From positions 2,046,001 through 2,110,000 of the forward strand of contig CP014771.1 in NCBI GenBank assembly GCA_001596155.1: a stretch of DNA of 64,000 nucleotides, given 5' to 3'. The notes beneath the pieces are model-generated. The model saw only the letters and a program-made list of their open reading frames with translations. It was not told the DNA's origin and made no database searches. Both the position numbers and the translations under genes were made by a program. Origin of the DNA: Hymenobacter psoromatis. Its GTDB lineage: Bacteria > Bacteroidota > Bacteroidia > Cytophagales > Hymenobacteraceae. This document shows, piece by piece, positions 42,982-51,402 of the stretch; position 1 is the stretch's first letter, and the number at the start of each line of letters is the position of its first letter.

Positions 42982-43788
42982 CTACCGGGCCAACGCCACC
43001 CGGCCGGGCGCGCGGCGGCGCTGCCAGCTCGCCAGCGCGGCCCCCACCAGCAGCGCCCCGGCCGCCCCCAGCGCCGTGAGCGCCAGGCTGGGTTCGGCGG
43101 CGCGCTGGGCCTGCCAGGTGCCCACCAGGCCCCAGGCAATGGGCAGCGGCAGCAGCGCATCGCGAAAGTGCCAGGCCAGCGCCCCACCCAGCCCAGCCGC
43201 CACCACCAGCAAGGCGTAGCAACCCACCAGGCTGGCCTGGGCCGACCACACCAACCCGTGCGCGCCAAAGCCATCGCGCAAACCAAAAATAAAATTGAGC
43301 ACCGCGGCCAGCATTATCCAGCCCAGGTACAGGCTCAGAAACCACACCGGCCAGCCGGGCGCGGCATCGGCCAGCACCAGCCGCCGCGCCCGGCCGTAGG
43401 TCTGGGCCAGCAGCAGCAGGATAAATAGCATCACCGTGAGGCTGGCCCCAATGAGGCCGTAGCTGAATACCAGCGTCCAGGCCGTAGTCATCACCACGGC
43501 GCGGGTCAGCAGCGAATTAAGTTGGCGGGGTAGGGCGGCCGCTCGCTGCGCGGGCAGCAGCTGCCACCCGGTGTACATCACCAAGCCCGTAAAAATGACA
43601 CTCCAGATGCTGAACGCGTAGCCCGCCGGCGTGAGCAGCGTGGGGTGCCGCGCCGACATGGCCCCGTTGCTGATGGCCCCGTCCGGCGGGTTGGCATTGT
43701 ATAAGTAGTTGACGTACAGGCAGCCAACTACGGCTACTGGCAGCAGCCAGCGCCAAAAGCGGTCGGCGGGGGTTTCGGTCTTTTCCAA
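42982..43788 (-). CDS. Multi-pass membrane protein, tryptophan-rich sensory-like
   Basis: 268 residues with about eight hydrophobic helices. The segment LLTPAGYAFSIWSVIFTGLVMYTGWQLLP recalls the recurring TPAGYAFSIW pattern of a Bacteroidetes family usually annotated as tryptophan-rich sensory protein (TspO/MBR-related in name only). Trp residues are spread through the helices. No ligand or function can be assigned. A long AT-rich palindrome lies directly upstream of its start (43790-43903). Confidence 0.55.
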   Translation of the reverse strand: MEKTETPADRFWRWLLPVAVVGCLYVNYLYNANPPDGAISNGAMSARHPTLLTPAGYAFSIWSVIFTGLVMYTGWQLLPAQRAAALPRQLNSLLTRAVVMTTAWTLVFSYGLIGASLTVMLFILLLLAQTYGRARRLVLADAAPGWPVWFLSLYLGWIMLAAVLNFIFGLRDGFGAHGLVWSAQASLVGCYALLVVAAGLGGALAWHFRDALLPLPIAWGLVGTWQAQRAAEPSLALTALGAAGALLVGAALASWQRRRAPGRVALAR

Positions 43789-43789
43789 A

Positions 43790-43903
43790 GGAATTAAAAA
43801 TTAAAAATGATGAATTAAAAATTACTCCTGCGAATGCTAACGGCTCCCGCCCGGCGAATTTCAGAGGTAATTTTTAATTCATCATTTTTAATTTTTAATT
43901 CAA
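43790..43903. repeat. AT-rich short-word palindrome
   Basis: GAATTAAAAATTAAAAATGA on the left mirrors AATTCATCATTTTTAATTTT on the right, about 36 bases per arm, with a GC-rich centre. The right arm ends within the stop codon region of cysK. Confidence 0.85.
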
Positions 43904-44826
43904 ACGAACAGGCCCTCAACCGAGAGGTAGCGCTCGCCAGTGTCGTAGCAGAACGTGAGCACTTTGCCACCCTGGGGCACATCGGCCAGCTTTTTGGCCA
44001 CGGCGGCCAGCGAAGCGCCCGACGAGATGCCGCACAAAATGCCTTCTTCCCTGGCCGCGCGGCGCGTCATTTCGAAGGCCTCATCGCGGGTTACCAGAAT
44101 GACGCCATCGAGAATATCGGTGTGCAGGTTTTCGGGAATGAAGCCCGCGCCGATGCCCTGAATGGGGTGCGGCCCCGGCGCGCCGCCGCTGATAACGGGC
44201 GAGGCTTCCGGCTCCACGGCGAAGGTTTTCATGTGGGGGAAGTGCGGCTTCAGCGCCTCGGTCACGCCCGTGATGTGGCCGCCCGTGCCCACACCCGTGA
44301 TGTGCATGTCGAAGCCGCCCGCGGGCGCATCGGCCAGAATTTCCTGGGCCGTGGTGTCGATGTGCGCCTGAATGTTGGCGGGGTTCGAGAACTGCATCGG
44401 CATCCAGGCGCCGGGCGTGTTGGCTACCATTTCCTGGGCCTTGGCGATGGCCGCCTTCATGCCGCCTTCGCGGGGCGTCAGCTCCAGGTTGGCGCCGTAG
44501 GCTGCCATCAGGCGGCGGCGCTCGATGCTCATGCTCTCGGGCATTACCAGCGTGATTTTGTAGCCTTTCACGGCGGCCACCAGCGCCAGCCCTACCCCCG
44601 TGTTGCCCGAGGTAGGCTCAATAATAACGCTGTCTTTGGTGAGAATGCCGTCTTTTTCGGCCTGCTCAATCATACTGAGCGCGATGCGGTCCTTGATGGA
44701 GCCGCCGGGGTTCTGGCGCTCCAGCTTCATCCACACCTCCACGTCGGGGCGCTCGGCGGCGAAAAGCTTGTTGAGTTTGACCAGCGGCGTGTGGCCGATA
44801 ACGTCGAGAATGGAATTAGCTTTCAT
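43900..44826 (-). CDS. cysK: Cysteine synthase A (O-acetylserine sulfhydrylase)
   Basis: 308 residues. The PLP Lys lies in [16 protein letters not shown] (about residue 44), the substrate loop is [11 protein letters not shown], and the phosphate loop is [11 protein letters not shown] (about residue 178). [10 protein letters not shown]...[15 protein letters not shown] is the usual C-terminal section. It makes cysteine from O-acetylserine and sulfide. The next upstream gene on the same strand (84 bp away) is serine acetyltransferase, so the two consecutive steps are linked. The stop lies at the edge of an AT-rich palindrome. Confidence 0.94.
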   Translation of the reverse strand: MKANSILDVIGHTPLVKLNKLFAAERPDVEVWMKLERQNPGGSIKDRIALSMIEQAEKDGILTKDSVIIEPTSGNTGVGLALVAAVKGYKITLVMPESMSIERRRLMAAYGANLELTPREGGMKAAIAKAQEMVANTPGAWMPMQFSNPANIQAHIDTTAQEILADAPAGGFDMHITGVGTGGHITGVTEALKPHFPHMKTFAVEPEASPVISGGAPGPHPIQGIGAGFIPENLHTDILDGVILVTRDEAFEMTRRAAREEGILCGISSGASLAAVAKKLADVPQGGKVLTFCYDTGERYLSVEGLFV

Positions 44827-44906
44827 GGGCAGTGGGTGAATGAGTGGATGGGTGAATGGGTGGGTTGGCGCGGGAGAGAGGGTATTTCATTCACCCATTC
44901 ACTCAT
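44827..44906. repeat. Short-word palindrome between cysE and cysK
   Basis: Words of the form GGGTGAATGAGTGGATGGGT (left) mirror TTCACCCATTCACTCATT (right). Confidence 0.8.
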
Positions 44907-44910
44907 TGAA

Positions 44911-45753
44911 TCAAATCGAAAACATCAGCTCGGCGGCGGGGTCGTCCTGGCGGGCCATGTGCAGCTGGGCGCGGTGATAGACCCGCGAGTGCGAGGGCAC
45001 GCTCTCGGTCAGCCACACGTTGCCGCCGATGATGCTGCGCGTGCCAATGACCGTGCTACCCCCCAGAATAGTGGCGTTGGCGTAAATAACCACGTGGTCC
45101 TCAATAGTGGGGTGGCGCTTGAGGCCCTGCAAGGCTTTGGCCACGCTGAGCGCACCCAACGTAACACCTTGATAGAGTTGCACATGCGCACCAATCTCAG
45201 CCGTTTCGCCAATGACGATGCCCGTGCCGTGGTCGATGCAGAACGCCGGCCCGATGCGCGCGCCGGGGTGAATGTCGATGCCGGTGCGCTGGTGGGCGTA
45301 CTCGCTCAGCAGGCGGGGTAGGCGCGGCACGCCACGCTGGTGCAGGGCATGGGCCAGTCGGTGCAGGGCCGTGGCATAAAACCCTGGATACGTGTTCAGT
45401 ATCTCCGCTATACTTTGCGCAGCGGGGTCGGCGGCCAGGGTGGCGTCGGCGTCGCGCAGCAGCGCGGCGCGCAGGTTGGGCAGGCCGTTGGAGAGGTCGG
45501 CAGCGAGAGTGGCGGGAGGGGTAGGGAGGCCAGGCACCTGGGCCAGTAGCTCAGCCAACTCTGATTGCAGGTGGTAGAGCGTGGCGGCCACGGCATCGGT
45601 GCCGGCCAGCGGCTTGGTGGCCCGCTCGGGAAAGAGCACGGCCAGCACCTGCTCGGCTAGCGCGCAAAAAGCGGGGCCGGGCAGGGCAGTGGGCACGGCC
45701 GCATGTGCCCGTGCCAATTGCTCAGCAAACGTTTCGAGGGCGGCGGCAGACAC
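44911..45753 (-). CDS. cysE: Serine O-acetyltransferase
   Basis: 280 residues. The C-terminal half is a left-handed beta helix built of hexapeptide turns (IDIHPGARIGPAFCIDHGTGIVIGETAEIGAHVQLYQGVTLGA...ATILGGSTVIGTRSIIGGNVWLTESVP), with the catalytic His in IDHGTG and active-site HPTIEDHVVIYANA. The N-terminal helical domain is present. It acetylates L-serine from acetyl-CoA, feeding cysK. The length fits the long (SATase/EpsC-like) type common in Bacteroidetes. Upstream of it lies a GC-rich spacer with two small hairpins that belongs to the cupin gene on the other strand. Confidence 0.92.
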   Translation of the reverse strand: MSAAALETFAEQLARAHAAVPTALPGPAFCALAEQVLAVLFPERATKPLAGTDAVAATLYHLQSELAELLAQVPGLPTPPATLAADLSNGLPNLRAALLRDADATLAADPAAQSIAEILNTYPGFYATALHRLAHALHQRGVPRLPRLLSEYAHQRTGIDIHPGARIGPAFCIDHGTGIVIGETAEIGAHVQLYQGVTLGALSVAKALQGLKRHPTIEDHVVIYANATILGGSTVIGTRSIIGGNVWLTESVPSHSRVYHRAQLHMARQDDPAAELMFSI

Positions 45754-45902
45754 GGCAGAATCATACTAATAAGCGAAAAACCGGCCCGGCGCTACGCGGC
45801 GGCCGAGCGGCTTGGGTTTCTTAACCGGCGGGGTTGGCCGAAGGTTTTGGGCCGGCCGCGGCACAACCGCCGGCCCCGCCCCGCCGTTAGCAAGGGCAGC
45901 TG

Positions 45903-45982
45903 CGAGGCGGAGTGGCACTCCGTTTTCAGCTTTTTGCTACCCCCTTCTCATCTGCCTAAGGCGAAGTGTCACTTCGTTTTAC
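45903..45982. repeat. Two direct copies of a 20-base mini-hairpin
   Basis: GCGGAGTGGCACTCCGTTTT (45907-45926) and GCGAAGTGTCACTTCGTTTT (45961-45980). The stem bases differ but each copy keeps its own pairing. They lie upstream of the cupin gene. Confidence 0.7.
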
Positions 45983-45997
45983 ACATTCCTACCCCAC

Positions 45998-46297
45998 ATG
46001 TCTACTTCCAACACTAACGCCAGCGCCGACGGTGCCAAGCACCTGGCTGCCGGCCACCACGTATCGCTCCGCCTCTGGGAAAACGAGCAGCCCGGCGAGC
46101 CTAAGCCCCTCAGCACCAAGCCCTACGAAACGGTCGGTTACGTCCTCAAGGGCCGCGCCGAGCTGCACCTAGAAGGCAAAGTAACCCCCCTGGAAACCGG
46201 CGCTTCGTACCTGGTGCCCCAGGGTGCCTCGCACACCTACAAAATTCTGGAGACTTTCTCAGCCATTGAGGCCACCTCGCCCCCACAGAAGGGCTAG
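45998..46297 (+). CDS. Cupin-domain protein
   Basis: 99 residues from the ATG at 45998. The single cupin fold is visible as SLRLWENEQPGEPKPLSTKPYETVGYVLKGRAELHLEGKVTPLETGASYLVPQGASHTYKIL. Motif 1 is weak (the usual His residues are replaced), while motif 2 keeps one His in PQGASHTYKI, so metal binding would be reduced. Small cupins of this kind often bind small molecules or act as isomerases; function unknown. The first 25 residues (STSNTNASADGAKHLAAG) are polar and possibly flexible. Confidence 0.8.
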   Translation: MSTSNTNASADGAKHLAAGHHVSLRLWENEQPGEPKPLSTKPYETVGYVLKGRAELHLEGKVTPLETGASYLVPQGASHTYKILETFSAIEATSPPQKG

Positions 46298-46345
46298 TGA
46301 AATGGTGAGTGATTTCATCTATAAAAAATCACTCACCATTTCACT
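46297..46345. terminator. Terminator-like short-word palindrome
   Basis: GTGAAATGGTGAGTGATT pairs with AATCACTCACCATTTCAC around an AT-rich loop, between convergent genes; a further partial word repeat (CACCATTTCACC) follows. Confidence 0.65.
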
Positions 46346-46360
46346 AACCCACCATTTCAC

Positions 46361-47344
46361 CTACCCCGGTTCGGGGCGGGTGAAGAAATCGATGGCCCGG
46401 CGCTCGGAGTAATATGAGCCTGCCGGGCCATTGTCGTTGAAGCCCACGTGGCCGCCCCCGGTCGGCATTTCGAGGTAGAACCAGGAGCTGGCCGTGGCCG
46501 CCTCGCGCGGGTAGCAGCTGGGGGGTAGGAAAGGGTCGTTCAGGGCGTTAACGAGCAGCGTGGGCACCCGGATGCCCGCCAGGTAGCGCCCCGACGCGGA
46601 CTGGTCGTAGTAGTCATCGGCCGAGGCAAAGCCGTGCATCGGGGCCGTGTAGTGCTCATCAAACTGCGGAAAATCGCGTAGCTGATTCAACTCGGTGAGG
46701 TCGAGCTGACCGGGCAGGTGGGCCGCCTTTACCCGGATTTTCTCGCGCAACGAATTCATAAAGCGCCGCAAATAAACCCGGTTTTGCCAGCGGCTGATGT
46801 GCATAGAGCTGGCCTTGAGGTCGGTAGGCACCGAAAAAACGGCCGCCCGCCGCACTTGTGCCAGCACCCGCGCCGCCTGTTCGCCCAAGTACTTGAGCGT
46901 GACGTTGCCGCCCGCCGAGAAGCCCGTCAAAAAAATCGCCGGGTATTCTTTGGCCTCGATAGCGTGGCGAATTACCTCGGCCAGGTCGTCAGTATCGCCG
47001 AGGTGATAGGCGCGCAGCAAGCGGTTGGTTTCGCCGCCGCAGCCGCGGTAGTTCCAGGCCAGCGCATCGAAGCCCGCCTGGTTGAGCGCCCGCACCATGC
47101 CGCGCACGTAGGGACGGCTGCTGTCGCCCTCCAGCCCGTGCGAGATAATGCACAGCCGCGCCGCTGGCCGCGAGCCAGCTAAAGACCAGTCGAGGTCCAC
47201 GAAGTCGCCATCGGGCAGCTCCAGGCGCTCGCGCTGGTAGCGCACTTCCGGCACGCGCCGCAGCACGCTGGCCGCGATGGTTTGCAGGTGGCCATTGGCC
47301 AGCAAAGCGGCCGGACGATAGGCAGAGGTAGGGAGCAGCGGCAT
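46361..47344 (-). CDS. YheT-family alpha/beta hydrolase
   Basis: 327 residues. It begins with the family-typical YRPAALLANGHLQTIAASVLRR and DGDFVDLDW, then has the oxyanion region ISHGLEGDSSRPYVRGMVRALNQAGFDALAWNYRGCGGETNRLLRAYHLGDTDDL, the nucleophile elbow GFSAGGN, and a terminal His in GGHVGFND. YheT-like proteins are cytoplasmic esterases of unclear substrate. The start at 47344 is the first ATG. Confidence 0.88.
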   Translation of the reverse strand: MPLLPTSAYRPAALLANGHLQTIAASVLRRVPEVRYQRERLELPDGDFVDLDWSLAGSRPAARLCIISHGLEGDSSRPYVRGMVRALNQAGFDALAWNYRGCGGETNRLLRAYHLGDTDDLAEVIRHAIEAKEYPAIFLTGFSAGGNVTLKYLGEQAARVLAQVRRAAVFSVPTDLKASSMHISRWQNRVYLRRFMNSLREKIRVKAAHLPGQLDLTELNQLRDFPQFDEHYTAPMHGFASADDYYDQSASGRYLAGIRVPTLLVNALNDPFLPPSCYPREAATASSWFYLEMPTGGGHVGFNDNGPAGSYYSERRAIDFFTRPEPG

Positions 47345-47496
47345 AAGAGCTTAGCGAACAAGGCGTACTTTCGAGGGGGTAAAGAAATACCGCACCAGGT
47401 ATAGTATTGCCAGCAATATCTGCAACAAAAACGCCTTACTTCTCCCAAAAACACGGCGTGGTCCCGGTGCTCGGCTCAGAATTTTATCGGCCGGGC

Positions 47497-47529
47497 TTTG
47501 GGAATTATCAGATTTAATTTCTACCTTTG
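47497..47529 (+). promoter_or_regulatory. Promoter for rpsT
   Basis: TTTG (47497-47500), 21 bases, then TACCTTTG (47522-47529), an almost perfect TTTG-N-TAnnTTTG promoter, about 60 bases before the rpsT start. Confidence 0.65.
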
Positions 47530-47590
47530 CCCTCCCAAACGCGAAATACACAGCCGCCTGGCTGTCTTGTTATAGAATTTCTTTTTTGTC

Positions 47591-47842
47591 ATGGCAAATC
47601 ATAAGTCGGCTATTAAGCGCATCCGCAGCAACGAAGCGAAGCGTGTACTAAACCGCTACCAGCACAAGTCTACCCGTACGGCTATCAAGAAGCTGCGCGA
47701 CACCACCGATAAGACAGCCGCTCAGGCGTTGCTGAAAAAGGTAACGTCGATGCTCGACCGTTTGGCCAAGAAGAACATCATTCACAAAAACAAAGCTGCT
47801 AACAACAAAAGCAAGCTGACAAAACTCGTTAACGCGCTTTAG
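47591..47842 (+). CDS. rpsT: 30S ribosomal protein S20
   Basis: 83 residues, a normal length. ANHKSAIKRIRSNEAKRVLNRYQHKSTRTAIKKL is the standard S20 N-terminus, and the C-terminal KKVTSMLDRLAKKNIIHKNKAANNKSKLTKLVNAL closes the three-helix bundle. It binds 16S rRNA early in 30S assembly. A good promoter lies upstream and a terminator hairpin downstream, so it is transcribed alone. Confidence 0.97.
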   Translation: MANHKSAIKRIRSNEAKRVLNRYQHKSTRTAIKKLRDTTDKTAAQALLKKVTSMLDRLAKKNIIHKNKAANNKSKLTKLVNAL

Positions 47843-47908
47843 CGCGAGACGAGTTCTAGCGGGGCCGGACTCTGCCGCCCCACCGTTCGGTCCCGCGCTC
47901 ATCACCAG

Positions 47909-47942
47909 AAAGCCCCGCCCTCCCCGGCGGGGCTTTCTGCGC
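47909..47942. terminator. Terminator downstream of rpsT
   Basis: AGAAAGCCCCGCC pairs with GGCGGGGCTTTCT around CTCCCC, followed by GCGCTG; the T-tract is part of the stem. Confidence 0.75.
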
Positions 47943-47945
47943 TGT

Positions 47946-48457
47946 AGCCACGCAAGCCCCATTATTGGCACTACCATTGCCCGCTAGCTCTAAAATAACG
48001 TATCGCCTCCGCTTTTCCCTACTGCTGTTCCTCCCGGCATTACTACTACCTGGCTCACAGGCCAAGGCTACGATGTGCAGCAAGCTGCCAGTTGCTTGGG
48101 CTATGACGCAGTGTACCGCTTTTTGGAACTGTTTGGCGCAGTTAACACCGGACTATACCTGCCGGGCCTAGTCTGTCTAGCGTTTAATATATGTAATTTC
48201 CCAATGACATAGCAAGCATTTTCAGCTTTATCGATTGGGGCGAGAGTCGGCGGTGGTATTAACGCCGAGGTAGGTGCGGCTACTGGCCCCGGCCCCTACC
48301 CTATCACTTGGAAGCTGAAGCTACTTAAGCCGTAGGCCGCTAGGAGTGCAGAATAAGCACAGAGGATACTACCAGGCTCAAGGGGGCCATTGGCGAAGTC
48401 TTACTTAGAAGTACGGAAGATACGTAGGCTGTGGGGCAAGCTACCGGACAGGTGAGT
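47946..48457. other. Gene-free stretch, possible decayed gene
   Basis: No supported gene. Two overlapping frames hold protein-like stretches without a convincing start: one with a signal-like LLLFLPALLLPGSQAKA (ending at 48171) and another with TGQGYDVQQAASCLGYDAV and VNTGLYLPGL (stop near 48212). A third piece, ARVGGGINAEVGAATGPGP, follows at about 48240-48300. The mixture looks like remnants of one or two small genes, but I cannot name them. Confidence 0.3.
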
Positions 48458-48829
48458 TCAGCGGGCCGAAACACGCTTTACTTCCATCAGGTTGGGCGTT
48501 TCGCGCACGATGCGCAGGGCGCTGCCGTGCAGGGCTACGCGCAGCGCCTGCCGTCGCGTTAGGCGGCCACGCACCGGCTGCACGGGCACGTTCACCAGGG
48601 ATTTGTCAGTGTAGCGGATGAAGCAGCCCGTGGCGTGGGCGATGGCATGGGCAGTTTCGTCAAAGCGCTGAGCAGGCAGGTTGTACACTACCTGCTGGTC
48701 GCACTTGCCCAGCTGGATGAGGGCCTTAACCGGCTGCTGTTTGGCTGGGCGCTGGGCGCAAGCAAGGCTGTAAGTGACCAGCGCGCACATAAAAACCAAC
48801 AGGCAGGAAGCAATTCGAATAGAAGTCAT
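48458..48829 (-). CDS. Stand-alone STN-domain secreted protein
   Basis: 123 residues from the ATG at 48829. A signal peptide (SIRIASCLLVFMCALVTYSLACAQ) precedes one domain, ALIQLGKCDQQVVYNLPAQRFDETAHAIAHATGCFIRYTDKSLVNVPVQPVRGRLTRRQALRVALHGSALRIVRE. That is the secretin/TonB short N-terminal (STN) fold normally found at the front of TonB receptors or secretins. Here it is alone, with no receptor or FecR/sigma pair adjacent. It may be a truncated receptor or a genuine single-domain partner; no frame remnant of a receptor is visible after the stop. A lone, worn family 1 arm lies just upstream. Confidence 0.65.
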   Translation of the reverse strand: MTSIRIASCLLVFMCALVTYSLACAQRPAKQQPVKALIQLGKCDQQVVYNLPAQRFDETAHAIAHATGCFIRYTDKSLVNVPVQPVRGRLTRRQALRVALHGSALRIVRETPNLMEVKRVSAR

Positions 48830-48845
48830 GGATGAAAGTACTAAT

Positions 48846-48894
48846 TCGTTCGGGTTTTGTGCTGGTGCGACTGTTTCACTCTGCTCGCAATGAC
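48846..48894. repeat. Single degenerate family 1 arm
   Basis: Resembles the right arm of other copies (TTCGGG...GGTGCGAC...CTCTGCTCGCAATGAC) without a left partner. Confidence 0.6.
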
Positions 48895-48989
48895 AACCTT
48901 TTTTGCAGCAAAAAGGCCACTCGTTGGAGTAGCCTTTTTGCATGCGAACGACTTTAAATTACTGCTTACAAGCTCCGTAGAAACCGGGC

Positions 48990-50435
48990 TTATGCCACGC
49001 TTACTTTCACCATGTTGGCCCGGCCGCGCTCGGCAATGGGCATGGTACCGGTGTTGATAAATACGTCGCCAGGTTTAAGGTGGCCGGTGGTGAGGAGCAC
49101 GTTGCGAATATCGGCAATGGTGCTGTCGGTGCTGTTCAGCCGGTCGTAGTAGAAGGAGCGCACGCCCCACACCAGGCTCAGAGCCGTGAGCAAAGGGCGG
49201 TTGTCGGTGAAGATGAAGATGTTGGCTTGAGGGCGGTATTTCGCCAGCTGGAAGGCCGTGTAGCCTTCGTGCGTCACGCCCGTGAGGGCCTTGGCTCCCG
49301 TGTTTTTGGCCAGGTGGCACGAGGCCGACAGGATGCTATCGACCATAAAGGAAGGCGCGGCTGCGTCAACGGGCCACCACTTGTTGAACATTTTGGGGCT
49401 GCGGGTTTCCACGCTCAAAATGGTGCCCACCATCGAGCGGATAACTTCGGCGGGGTAGGCGCCCACGGCGGTTTCGGCCGAGAGCATCACGGCGTCGGCC
49501 CCGTCGAGCACGGCGTTGGCCACGTCGCTGGTTTCGGCACGGGTAGGGCGCGGGGCGGTTATCATGCTCTCCATCATCTGGGTAGCCACGATTACGGGCT
49601 TGCCGGCGCGGTTGCACTTCTCAATAATCATCTTCTGGGCCATCGGCACCTCCTCCATCTTCACCTCCACGCCGAGGTCGCCGCGGGCCACCATCACGGC
49701 GTCGGTAATGGCAATAATTTCGTCGATATTGCGCAGGCCGTCGGGCGTCTCAATTTTGGCCACCACGCGGGTCGTTTTGCCGGCCTCCGCAATCAGGTTT
49801 TTGATAAAGCGGATGTCATCGGCTTTGCGGGCAAAGCTCAGGGCAATCCAGTCCACATCGTTGGCCAGGCCAAATTGCAGGTCCTCAATGTCCTTCTCGG
49901 TCATGCTCGGGGCCGACACTTCCGAATCGGGCAGGTTGATGCCCTTGCGGGGCTTCACGAGGCCGCCGTACACCACTTCCACGTCCACTTCGTGGTCGCG
50001 GTCGGTGGCGAGCACCCGCAGCTCAATCTTGCCGTCGTCAATCAGAATCTGGTCGCCGGGCTTCACGTCGCGGGCCAGACCCAGGTAAATCGTGCAGAGG
50101 CGGGTAGCGGTGCTGATTTCTTTTTCGCCGCACACCAGCTTTATTTTATCACCAGCCTTGATTTCAACGCCGCCGCCTTCTACGTCGCCCAGACGGATTT
50201 TCGGTCCCTGCAAGTCTTGCAGCAGGCCCACGTTGGTGCGCATGTCCTTGTTGAGGCGGCGCACCGTGTTGATAACGGCCAGATGCTCTTCGTGCGCCCC
50301 ATGCGAGAAGTTGAGGCGAAACACATCGACGCCCTCCCGGATGAGCATCCCGAGGCGCTCGTAGGTGTTAGACGCGGGCCCCACGGTGGCCACAATCTTG
50401 GTCTTGTTGAACGCAGCGGCAGTAGTTGGTTGCAT
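48990..50435 (-). CDS. pyk: Pyruvate kinase
   Basis: 481 residues. The N-terminal NKTKIVATVGPASNTYERLGMLIREGVDVFRLNFSHGAHEEH contains the Arg and Asn of the active site; the catalytic Lys is in VDWIALSFARKADDI / VVAKIETPDGL; the metal/phosphate Glu and Asp are in MVARGDLGVEVKMEEVPMAQKMIIEKCN, the pyruvate kinase signature. The regulatory C-terminal domain is present (TDNRPLLTALSLVWGVRSFYYD...VLLTTGHLKPGDVFINTGTMP). It makes ATP and pyruvate from phosphoenolpyruvate. It lies on the minus strand downstream of the IPExxxVDY-type gene, a neighbourhood seen widely in Bacteroidetes. Confidence 0.95.
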   Translation of the reverse strand: MQPTTAAAFNKTKIVATVGPASNTYERLGMLIREGVDVFRLNFSHGAHEEHLAVINTVRRLNKDMRTNVGLLQDLQGPKIRLGDVEGGGVEIKAGDKIKLVCGEKEISTATRLCTIYLGLARDVKPGDQILIDDGKIELRVLATDRDHEVDVEVVYGGLVKPRKGINLPDSEVSAPSMTEKDIEDLQFGLANDVDWIALSFARKADDIRFIKNLIAEAGKTTRVVAKIETPDGLRNIDEIIAITDAVMVARGDLGVEVKMEEVPMAQKMIIEKCNRAGKPVIVATQMMESMITAPRPTRAETSDVANAVLDGADAVMLSAETAVGAYPAEVIRSMVGTILSVETRSPKMFNKWWPVDAAAPSFMVDSILSASCHLAKNTGAKALTGVTHEGYTAFQLAKYRPQANIFIFTDNRPLLTALSLVWGVRSFYYDRLNSTDSTIADIRNVLLTTGHLKPGDVFINTGTMPIAERGRANMVKVSVA

Positions 50436-50573
50436 GGATTTTCAAAATCATTCGGCGGAAGCCGCGCGTAAACGGGAGGTCCCTACCCCCCATCTCGGGC
50501 GCAACGCCGAAAAGGTATAAAAGTGAAACGAGCTGCCGCGAACGAGGAGCGCTCTTCGCCAGCAGGAGGAAGA

Positions 50574-51002
50574 TTAAAAAATCAGATTGTCTTTGTATTT
50601 CAGTTCGTTGGGGTCAAACTCGCTGGCATACTGAATGATGGGTAGGGCCGTGAGGCGGTCGAGCAGCTCGGTGCCCGCCAGCTCGTCGGTGCCGCCCTGC
50701 ACGTGCAGCAGGTAGTCATATTCGCGAATGTCGGGGGCCAGGTAAGGCTTGGCCAGCACCGAGGGCAGGGCCGCCCGATTGCGCAGCAGGCGCAAGGTAA
50801 GCACTTCGGTGGCGCAGAGGTAGTAGCTAAACGCCAGGGCACCCTGCTGCACCAGATTCAGCACAAAGTCAGGCTGGCGCACCAGGCGCAGGCGCAGGTA
50901 GCGGTTGAGGCTCCAGGCCAGGGTGTAGTCGCGCGTGCTGGAAACCAGGCCATACAGCGCGAAGTCACAGTCGTACTCAGCCTCCAGGGTTAGGGTTTTC
51001 AT
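50574..51002 (-). CDS. IPExxxVDY-type conserved protein
   Basis: 142 residues from the ATG at 51002; the longer frame to 51353 overlaps acpP and is not coding. EYDCDFALYGLVSSTRDYTLAWSLNRYLRLRLVRQPDFVLN is the typical start of the family. The naming motif is degenerate here: LAPDIREYDYLLHVQ in place of IPExxxVDY. Close neighbours acpP and fabF (on the other strand) and pyk are its usual companions in Bacteroidetes, which supports identity. Function unknown. It is divergent from acpP, sharing a promoter region of about 160 bases. Confidence 0.75.
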   Translation of the reverse strand: MKTLTLEAEYDCDFALYGLVSSTRDYTLAWSLNRYLRLRLVRQPDFVLNLVQQGALAFSYYLCATEVLTLRLLRNRAALPSVLAKPYLAPDIREYDYLLHVQGGTDELAGTELLDRLTALPIIQYASEFDPNELKYKDNLIF

Positions 51003-51165
51003 GTGGCAGCAGCGAACTGCAAAGCTACGGCTTTTGTGAGGGCGCTGGCAGTGCTCGTAGGGGGGTAGGCCAAAATATTGTACGCCCCTTGTGAAGGCAA
51101 TTCGTGGGGCAGTTGCGAAAAGGTGCGTTACTTTGCAGGCAAGTTTCCCCTTAACCACGACTGCA

Positions 51166-51402
51166 ATGTCTGAAATCGCCGAAAAAGTAAAAGCCATTAT
51201 TATCGATAAGCTGGGCGTTGAAGCCTCGGAAGTAACTCCGGAAGCCAGCTTCACCAACGACCTGGGTGCCGATTCGCTCGACACCGTGGAGCTGATTATG
51301 GAATTCGAAAAGGAATTCAACGTCAGCATCCCCGATGACCAGGCCGAGAACATCCAGACCGTGGGCCAGGCAGTAAGCTACCTCGAAGAGCACGCCAAAT
51401 AG
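51166..51402 (+). CDS. acpP: Acyl carrier protein
   Basis: 78 residues from the ATG at 51166. The phosphopantetheine Ser is in [44 protein letters not shown], almost identical to the E. coli protein. It carries growing acyl chains for fatty acid synthesis. It is followed after 215 bp (family 3 repeats and a terminator hairpin) by fabF, the condensing enzyme that uses it. A -7-like TTACTTTG lies at 51128-51135. Confidence 0.96.
   Translation: MSEIAEKVKAIIIDKLGVEASEVTPEASFTNDLGADSLDTVELIMEFEKEFNVSIPDDQAENIQTVGQAVSYLEEHAK

Noticed and set aside
47965..48171. 68-residue frame downstream of rpsT with a signal-like start
   Set aside because: Two other frames in the same stretch look equally protein-like; treated as a possible relic, not as a gene.
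49080..50471. 463-codon plus-strand frame opposite pyruvate kinase
   Set aside because: Shadow of pyk; His/Val/Gly-rich with no recognisable domain.
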